Source of the DNA: an uncultured beta proteobacterium
GTDB lineage: Bacteria > Pseudomonadota > Gammaproteobacteria > Burkholderiales > Burkholderiaceae_C
Length of the DNA stretch: 63,512 bases
Direction: 5' to 3'
Assembly (NCBI GenBank): GCA_903832285.1
Contig: CAILAY010000082.1
Span: 1-63,512, forward strand
In this document: piece after piece, positions 58,317 through 63,512 of the stretch
How positions within the stretch are numbered: position 1 is the stretch's first letter
Layout of the letters: each line of letters begins with the position of its first letter
Position numbers and translations under genes: made by a program
The notes under the pieces: model-generated
The model's input: only the letters and a program-made list of their open reading frames with translations
Databases searched by the model: none
Told to the model about the DNA's origin: nothing

Positions 58317-59239
58317 GCGCCTTCCGGGGCCAGCAGGGCCTGCGCCATTTCGAGGTTCATGGCGGCAATGTCATCCCGCTGCTTGAACATGATGCCGGCC
58401 GTGTCGGTGAGCACTTCGGGATCCAGAACCAGCGTGTCCAGTGCAATCAAGGCCTTGGCCCACTCCACGGCCTCGGCAATGCCGGGCGCGCGTTGAAATG
58501 CGTTGGAAAAAGGCTGCTGACGCAACCGGGTCACGACGGTGGCAACCTGCTCGGACAGTTGCGCACTGGCCTGCGGCACTTTGGCCCGGATGATGGTCAG
58601 CTCGCGTTCGCGCTCGGGATAGTCCAGCCAGTGGTAAAGACAGCGGCGCTTGACCGCGTCATTGAGTTCGCGGGTGCGATTGCTCGTGAGGATGGTGACC
58701 GGCTTGTAAGTGGCCGCAATGGTGCCCAGTTCGGGAATGCTGACCTGGTACTCGCCCAGGTACTCCAGCAGAAAGGCTTCAAACGGCTCATCCGCGCGGT
58801 CGACCTCATCGATGAGCAACAAAGCGCCGGGCGCAGGTGCCTGCAGCGCCTGCAGCAGCGGACGCCGGATCAGATAGCGGTCCTGGTAGACCTCCTGCTC
58901 CATACGGGCCACGTCATCTGCCGCAGTGATCTGCGTAGCACTCTGCGCTGACGATTGCGCCGCACGCATGTGCAGCAGTTGCGCCGCATAGTTCCATTCG
59001 AACAAGGCTTCGCGCTGCTCCAGCCCGTCATAGCACTGCAGGCGGATGAGGGCACGGCCCAAAGCCTGCGCGAGTGCCTTGGCCAACTCCGTTTTACCCA
59101 CGCCGGGCTCGCCTTCCAGCAGCAGGGGCCGCTGCAACTTCAGCGCCAGAAACACGGCCGTAGCCAGCCTGCGCTCGGCGTAATAGCCGACCGAGGCAAG
59201 CGCAGCAATCAACGCGTCGATGGAAGAAAACGTAGTCAT
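58313..59239 (-). CDS. coxD: CoxD/MoxR-type AAA+ ATPase
   Basis: A 308-residue chaperone-like ATPase. The Walker A motif is PLLLEGEPGVGKTELAKALA near residue 35; Walker B is ALLLIDEVDRADEPFEAFLL and a sensor region VTILTSNRTRELND follows. It is expected to act with CoxE in active-site assembly. The ATG at 59239 was chosen over a TTG two codons earlier. A terminator-like hairpin lies between it and coxM, so it may be expressed less than the coxSLM genes. Confidence 0.9.
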   Translation of the reverse strand: MTTFSSIDALIAALASVGYYAERRLATAVFLALKLQRPLLLEGEPGVGKTELAKALAQALGRALIRLQCYDGLEQREALFEWNYAAQLLHMRAAQSSAQSATQITAADDVARMEQEVYQDRYLIRRPLLQALQAPAPGALLLIDEVDRADEPFEAFLLEYLGEYQVSIPELGTIAATYKPVTILTSNRTRELNDAVKRRCLYHWLDYPERERELTIIRAKVPQASAQLSEQVATVVTRLRQQPFSNAFQRAPGIAEAVEWAKALIALDTLVLDPEVLTDTAGIMFKQRDDIAAMNLEMAQALLAPEGA

Positions 59240-59250
59240 ACCCAAACCAA

Positions 59251-59285
59251 TAAAAAAGACCCCGCGTTGTGACGCCGCGGAGCCT
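59251..59285 (-). terminator. Terminator-like hairpin between coxM and coxD
   Basis: On the minus strand CCGCG and CGCGG flank a loop of nine bases and are followed by GGTCTTTTTTATT. It lies 31 bases after the coxM stop and just before coxD. It probably reduces transcription from the structural genes coxSLM into the accessory genes coxDEG and xdhC. Confidence 0.65.
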
Positions 59286-59315
59286 TTGCTAAAACAGCCA
59301 GAACCCAGGCCGGGA

Positions 59316-60107
59316 TCAACCCAGTATCTTGGCTACAGCCCGCTGTGTCTGCACACTGATGAGGTTGGCACGGTACGCGGCTGTCGCATGGATATCGGCA
59401 TTGAGCTCGGACGCATCGATTGCCACCCCTGCGGCTGACTGCACCGTGAAGTTCTTATTGAGCGCATCTTCCAGCCCTTTGTGGCGGAACACGCCCTGCC
59501 CTGCACCGGTAACCGCCACACGCACGCCGGATGCAGTCTGCGCCACGAACACACCCACCAGCGCAAAGCGCGATGCGGGTTGCACAAATTTCATGTAAGC
59601 CGCACCCTTTGCGATGGGAAAGCTGATGGCAGTGATCAGTTCACCGTCCCGGAGCGCCGTGGTGAACATGCCCTGGAAAAAGTCGTCTGCCGCAATCTTG
59701 CGCTGGCTCGTGTGCACTGTGGCGCCCAGCCCCAGAACCGCAGACGGGTAGCAGGCGGATGGGTCGTTGTTGGCGACCGAGCCACCCAGCGTACCCATGG
59801 CGCGCACCTGGCGGTCACCAATGTGCGCCGCCAGATCGGCCAGCGCCGGAATTGCCGAGCGCACGTCCGCGCTGTCAGCCACTTCACGGTGGCGTGTCAT
59901 GGCACCGATGACGACGGCATCTCCCTCGCGGCAAATGCCTGTGAGTTCTTTGATGCCCGCCAGATCGGCCAGGGTTTCCGGTTGCGCCAGGCGTTGCTTC
60001 ATCGAGGCGAGCAGGGTCTGGCCACCGGCCAGAACCTTGGCACCACCGGCGGCGAGCTTGGCGGCATGGTCCACCGAGGTGGCACGTTCAAAAGTAAATG
60101 CGTACAT
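59316..60107 (-). CDS. coxM: CoxM-like FAD subunit of a molybdenum hydroxylase
   Basis: The flavoprotein subunit of the CoxSLM-type enzyme. The 263-residue protein has both FAD motifs of the family: GGAKVLAGGQTLLASMKQRL near residue 25 and AMGTLGGSVANNDPSACYPS near residue 105. It passes electrons from the 2Fe-2S subunit to the acceptor. It follows coxL by 21 bases; the order S-L-M is the one usual for form II enzymes. Confidence 0.9.
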   Translation of the reverse strand: MYAFTFERATSVDHAAKLAAGGAKVLAGGQTLLASMKQRLAQPETLADLAGIKELTGICREGDAVVIGAMTRHREVADSADVRSAIPALADLAAHIGDRQVRAMGTLGGSVANNDPSACYPSAVLGLGATVHTSQRKIAADDFFQGMFTTALRDGELITAISFPIAKGAAYMKFVQPASRFALVGVFVAQTASGVRVAVTGAGQGVFRHKGLEDALNKNFTVQSAAGVAIDASELNADIHATAAYRANLISVQTQRAVAKILG

Positions 60108-60128
60108 GGATGTGATCTCCTTGTTGCT

Positions 60129-62501
60129 TTAGGCTTTGGCAGCCTGAATGGCTTCCCAGACACGGTGCGGCGATGCAGGCATGTCGAATTCTTTGACGCC
60201 CACCACATGCAGTGCGTCCAGCACTGCATTGATCACCGCCGGCGGTGAGCCGATTGCGCCCGCCTCGCCGCAGCCCTTGGTACCCAGCGGGTTATGGGTG
60301 CAGGGTGTGCAGATGTTGGCAATCTTGAAATCCGGGAAGTCGTCCGCGCGGGGCATGGCGTAGTCCATGAAAGAGCCGGTGAGCAGCTGCCCTGTCTCGC
60401 GGTCGTAAACGCAGTTTTCCAGCAGCGCCTGACCGATGCCCTGAACAATCCCGCCGTGCACCTGGCCTTCGACAATCATCGGGTTGATGATGGTGCCGAA
60501 GTCGTCCACAGCGCTGAAGCGGTCAATGCGCGTCTTGCCGGTGGCAGGGTCGATTTCTACTTCACAGATATAGGTTCCCGACGGGTACGTGAAGTTGGTC
60601 GGGTCGTAGAAGGCGGTCTCGTTGAGTCCGGGCTCCAGCTTGTCGAGCGGGTAGTTGTGCGGCACGTAGGCGGTAAGCGCTACCTGACCGAACGTCACCT
60701 TCTTGTCGGTACCCTTGACCGTGAACTCGCCGTTGGCAAAGTCCACGTCAGCATCGCTGGACTCCATCAAATGGGCCGCGATTTTCTTGGCCTTGGATTC
60801 GATCTTGTCGAGCGCCCGCATGATGGCGGCCCCGCCCACAGAAATCGAGCGCGAGCCATAGGTGCCCATGCCGAAGGGCACACGGCCGGTATCCCCGTGC
60901 ACGATGTCCACCGCATCAACCGCAATGCCAAGTCGCGCAGCCACCACCTGTGCGAACGTGGTTTCATGGCCCTGGCCGTGGCTGTGCGAGCCGGTGAATA
61001 CCGTCACGCTTCCTGTGGGGTGCACGCGCACTTCGCCGCACTCAAACAGGCCGGCACGGGCACCCAATGCACCGGCAATATTGCTGGGCGCCAGGCCACA
61101 GGCCTCGATGTAGCTGGAATAGCCGATGCCCCGCAGCATGCCTTTGGCAGCACTGGCGGTTTTGCGTGCTTCAAAGCCAGCAACATCAGCAAGTTCCTGC
61201 GCTTTGGTCATGCAGCCAAGGTAGTCACCGATGTCGTATTGCAAGGCCACTGGTGTCTGGTACGGCCAGGTGTTGATGAAATTGCGTTTGCGGATTTCGT
61301 CCTGCGACAAGCCCAGCTCCCAGCCGCAGCGGCTAACCAAACGCTCCAGCAGGTAAGTGGCCTCCGGGCGACCCGCGCCGCGGTAGGCATCTACCGGCAC
61401 GGTGTTGGTAAACCATGCGTCCACCTCCACGTAAATTTGCGGGCAGGTGTACTGACCTGCCAGCAGCGTGGCATACAAGATGGTCGGGATGGCGGTCGAG
61501 AATGTCGACAGGTAAGCGCCCAGATTTGCATCGGTATGCACGCGCATGGCCAGGAATTTGCCGTCTTTGTCCATCGCCATTTCGGCATGGCTGACGTGAT
61601 CGCGGCCATGGGCATCGGTCAGAAACGCCTCGGACCGGTCACTGGTCCACTTGATGCTGCGGTTGACTTGTTTGGAGGCCCAGGTCAGCGCCACATCTTC
61701 GGCATACAGGTAAATCTTTGAGCCAAAACCACCGCCTACATCAGGCGCAATGACGCGCACCTTGTGCTCGGGCAAGCCCAGCACAAATGCGGTCATGAGT
61801 AGACGCTCTACGTGCGGGTTCTGGTTGGCCACATACAGCACATATTCTTCGGTGGCGCGGCTGTAGTTACCAATCGCACAGCGCGGCTCCATGGCGTTGG
61901 GAACCAGCCGGTTGTTGATCAAGTCCAGCTTAGTGATGTGGGCGGCGTTGGCAAACGCCGCATCAACTTGGCCTTTGTCGCCCAGGGTCCATTTGTAGCA
62001 ATGGTTATCGGGTGCAACATCGTGCAAAGCCACGCCCTTGGCGGCATCGCGCACATCGGTTACTGCATCCAGAACGTCGTAGTCCACCACCACAGCTTCA
62101 GATGCGTTGCGTGCCTGTTCTTGCGTCTCGGCGATCACCATGGCAACCTGGTCGCCCACATGGCGGGCCTTGCCCAGCGCCAGCACCGGGTGCGGCGGCT
62201 CCTTCATCGGCGAGCCATCGGGGTTGTTGATCAGCCAGCCGCAGGGCAGGCCACCCATCTTGCCTTCGAGGTCGGTTCCTACAAAGATCTTGATGACACC
62301 GGGCATAGCCGAGGCCGCGCTAATGTCTATGTTTTTGATGACAGCGTGTGCGTAAGGGCTGCGGACGAAAACGGCATAGCTCTGCGCCGCCATCGTGATG
62401 TCATCGGTGTATTGCCCGGCACCGGTGAGGAAGCGGTAGTCTTCTTTGCGTCGAACCGACTCGCCGATATGCGGGAGTTTGGAAAAATCAGATGCACCCA
62501 T
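60129..62501 (-). CDS. coxL: CoxL-like molybdopterin subunit, form II
   Basis: The large subunit of a xanthine-dehydrogenase-family molybdenum hydroxylase. The 790-residue protein has the usual N-terminus [20 protein letters not shown]. The active-site loop is [19 protein letters not shown], that is AYRGAGR, the form II signature. Form I CO dehydrogenases have AYRCSFR with the copper-binding Cys. CO oxidation is therefore not assured, and another aldehyde or heterocyclic substrate is possible. The ATG at 62501 matches the family start; a longer frame overlaps coxS. It lies 11 bases after coxS. Confidence 0.92.
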   Translation of the reverse strand: MGASDFSKLPHIGESVRRKEDYRFLTGAGQYTDDITMAAQSYAVFVRSPYAHAVIKNIDISAASAMPGVIKIFVGTDLEGKMGGLPCGWLINNPDGSPMKEPPHPVLALGKARHVGDQVAMVIAETQEQARNASEAVVVDYDVLDAVTDVRDAAKGVALHDVAPDNHCYKWTLGDKGQVDAAFANAAHITKLDLINNRLVPNAMEPRCAIGNYSRATEEYVLYVANQNPHVERLLMTAFVLGLPEHKVRVIAPDVGGGFGSKIYLYAEDVALTWASKQVNRSIKWTSDRSEAFLTDAHGRDHVSHAEMAMDKDGKFLAMRVHTDANLGAYLSTFSTAIPTILYATLLAGQYTCPQIYVEVDAWFTNTVPVDAYRGAGRPEATYLLERLVSRCGWELGLSQDEIRKRNFINTWPYQTPVALQYDIGDYLGCMTKAQELADVAGFEARKTASAAKGMLRGIGYSSYIEACGLAPSNIAGALGARAGLFECGEVRVHPTGSVTVFTGSHSHGQGHETTFAQVVAARLGIAVDAVDIVHGDTGRVPFGMGTYGSRSISVGGAAIMRALDKIESKAKKIAAHLMESSDADVDFANGEFTVKGTDKKVTFGQVALTAYVPHNYPLDKLEPGLNETAFYDPTNFTYPSGTYICEVEIDPATGKTRIDRFSAVDDFGTIINPMIVEGQVHGGIVQGIGQALLENCVYDRETGQLLTGSFMDYAMPRADDFPDFKIANICTPCTHNPLGTKGCGEAGAIGSPPAVINAVLDALHVVGVKEFDMPASPHRVWEAIQAAKA

Positions 62502-62512
62502 TTCTGTTCTCC

Positions 62513-62986
62513 TTATTTGGAAGAGGCCATGGCAGCACGACCCTGCTGCACGGACTTGACGATGTTTTGGTAACCCGTGCAGCGGCAGATATTGCCTTCC
62601 AGCAGTTCGCGAATTTCGGTCGCGCTGGCGTTGGGATGCTTGTTGCAAAGATCAACCGAGCTCAGCACCATGCCGGGTGTGCAGAAGCCGCATTGCAGGC
62701 CGTGGCACTCCTTGAAAGCAGCCTGCATCGGGTGCAAGGTTCCGTCCGACTGTGACAGGCCTTCGATGGTGGTGATTTCTGCACCCTGGGCTTGTGCTGC
62801 CAGCATGTTGCAGGACTTGACCGCGTGACCGTCTTTGAGGACGGTACATGCACCGCACTGCGCGGTGTCGCATCCCACGTGGGTGCCTGTCATTTTGAGG
62901 TGTTCACGTAACAGCTGCACGAGCAGCGTATTCGGGGCTACGTCAACCGACGTATCTTTGCCGTTGATCTTGAGTTGAACCTGCAT
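62513..62986 (-). CDS. coxS: CoxS-like 2Fe-2S subunit
   Basis: The small subunit carrying two [2Fe-2S] clusters. The 157-residue protein has the plant-type cluster motif HVGCDTAQCGACTVLKDG and the C-terminal pair GLQCGFCTPGMVLSS and GNICRCTGYQNIVKSV. The ATG at 62986 was chosen because GGAG lies 10 bases upstream and the family starts MQVQLKINGK; an ATG five codons earlier lies on that ribosome site. It is the first gene of the cluster. Confidence 0.95.
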   Translation of the reverse strand: MQVQLKINGKDTSVDVAPNTLLVQLLREHLKMTGTHVGCDTAQCGACTVLKDGHAVKSCNMLAAQAQGAEITTIEGLSQSDGTLHPMQAAFKECHGLQCGFCTPGMVLSSVDLCNKHPNASATEIRELLEGNICRCTGYQNIVKSVQQGRAAMASSK

Positions 62987-63512
62987 GGTGTGTGTCTCCA
63001 TCTTTTTTTGATGAACAAGAAGCCTCGGGAATTGTCTTTCAAACACCCTTGCACCAAGCTAGGTAAAACCCTCGATTTAAAGTCGGTCAACGCGATCTTT
63101 CTCAAATTGAGACAAGCAACCTATGCAATGAAAAACATAGATTCGTAGCTAAACCTTGTGCCGTATTTCGAGACCTGCTTTCATGCATGCGGAGCCTTGT
63201 GCACCCTTTGGCGCGGACAGAAAGCGCCGATGGCTACTCAACTGGGATTGGTTGTTTGACGTCAACCATTACAAAAGTGTGACCCGCCTGATTTCGTCTA
63301 GACGACCGGTTTTGGAATGTTGATGAAGCTCGCGACAAGCCGCTTCTGGGCGGGCCACTGGGGCTCCATATTGCTGACCCTCATCAACGGCCGGTAGCGC
63401 TGCATGGACTAAACCGCTCGCGCGGTAAGCCGCATCGATGCGGTGTCGGTGTTTGCTACAGGGCGAGTCCGTGGCTATGTTGTGAACCGAGGCAATCGGC
63501 CTCGTTCACTAC
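62987..63512 (-). promoter_or_regulatory. Upstream region of the cox cluster, no gene recognised
   Basis: These 526 bases lead to the window edge. The first 150 upstream of coxS are AT-richer and probably hold its promoter, which I cannot place exactly. Further out are a perfect palindrome CCGCATCGATGCGG (63430-63443), CGTCTAGACG near 63296 and a hairpin near 63485-63510. No open frame of significant length or RNA gene was seen. Confidence 0.45.

Noticed and set aside
60129..62986. A genuine form I aerobic CO dehydrogenase
   Set aside because: The active-site loop is AYRGAGR, not AYRCSFR, and the gene order is S-L-M rather than M-S-L.

Overview
The window comes from a GC-rich betaproteobacterium that oxidises reduced sulfur compounds. 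Protein families, gene style and a repeat in the dsrO-dsrP gap suggest Burkholderiales, probably near Comamonadaceae; the genus cannot be read from the sequence. No tRNA, rRNA, CRISPR array, transposase or prophage gene was seen.

Layout. 1-1.6 kb: the 3' end of an aldehyde dehydrogenase, a decayed glycerol kinase fragment colliding with a decayed VOC-family gene, and an intact SRPBCC gene. 1.8-7.3 kb (minus): an arsenic operon arsR-arsD-arsA-ATP-grasp-arsC-ACR3 with an operator at its head. 7.4-14 kb: a YhgE/Pip membrane protein, a YeeZ-like SDR, a 2Fe-2S flavin reductase and a large acyl-CoA synthetase/GNAT fusion. 14.1-18.2 kb (minus): soxYZAXB without soxCD. 18.5-20.3 kb (plus): tusA-dsrE2-yeeE. 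20.3-24.9 kb (minus): a seven-gene operon of uncertain function, divergent from dsrA, with a DsrC paralog lacking both catalytic cysteines, a lone Cas6/Cmx6-like RAMP protein, a TauD-like dioxygenase, a 2Fe-2S/FAD reductase with a helix-turn-helix-like N-terminus, and a truncated LexA-like S24 protein. 25.3-39.1 kb (plus): a complete reverse dsr operon dsrABEFHCMKLJOPNR followed by a siroheme-type SUMT; DsrN carries a fused C-terminal DsrC-like domain. 39.3-42.1 kb: a DMT transporter and a NarL-type two-component pair. 42.3-51.7 kb (plus): soeABC, sat, aprBA and a YkgJ-family gene. 52.2-54.8 kb: a GH3 lipoprotein. 55.4-63 kb (minus): a form II cox-type cluster, coxSLM then coxDEG and xdhC.

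How it works together. Thiosulfate would be oxidised in the periplasm by SoxYZ, SoxAX and SoxB. Without SoxCD the sulfane sulfur should be left as sulfur, then carried in the cytoplasm by TusA, DsrE2, DsrEFH and DsrC to DsrAB running in the oxidative direction. DsrL and the DsrMKJOP membrane complex handle the electrons. The sulfite formed can be oxidised by SoeABC at the membrane or by AprBA plus Sat with ATP formation; both routes lie side by side.

The most striking non-coding signal is a 44-nt bipartite element with identical internal spacing in three promoter regions: soxY/tusA (18310-18353), dsrA/accessory operon (25064-25107, minus orientation) and kinase/soeA (42147-42190). It probably defines a sulfur-oxidation regulon, and the NarL-type regulator encoded beside the third copy is the obvious candidate regulator.
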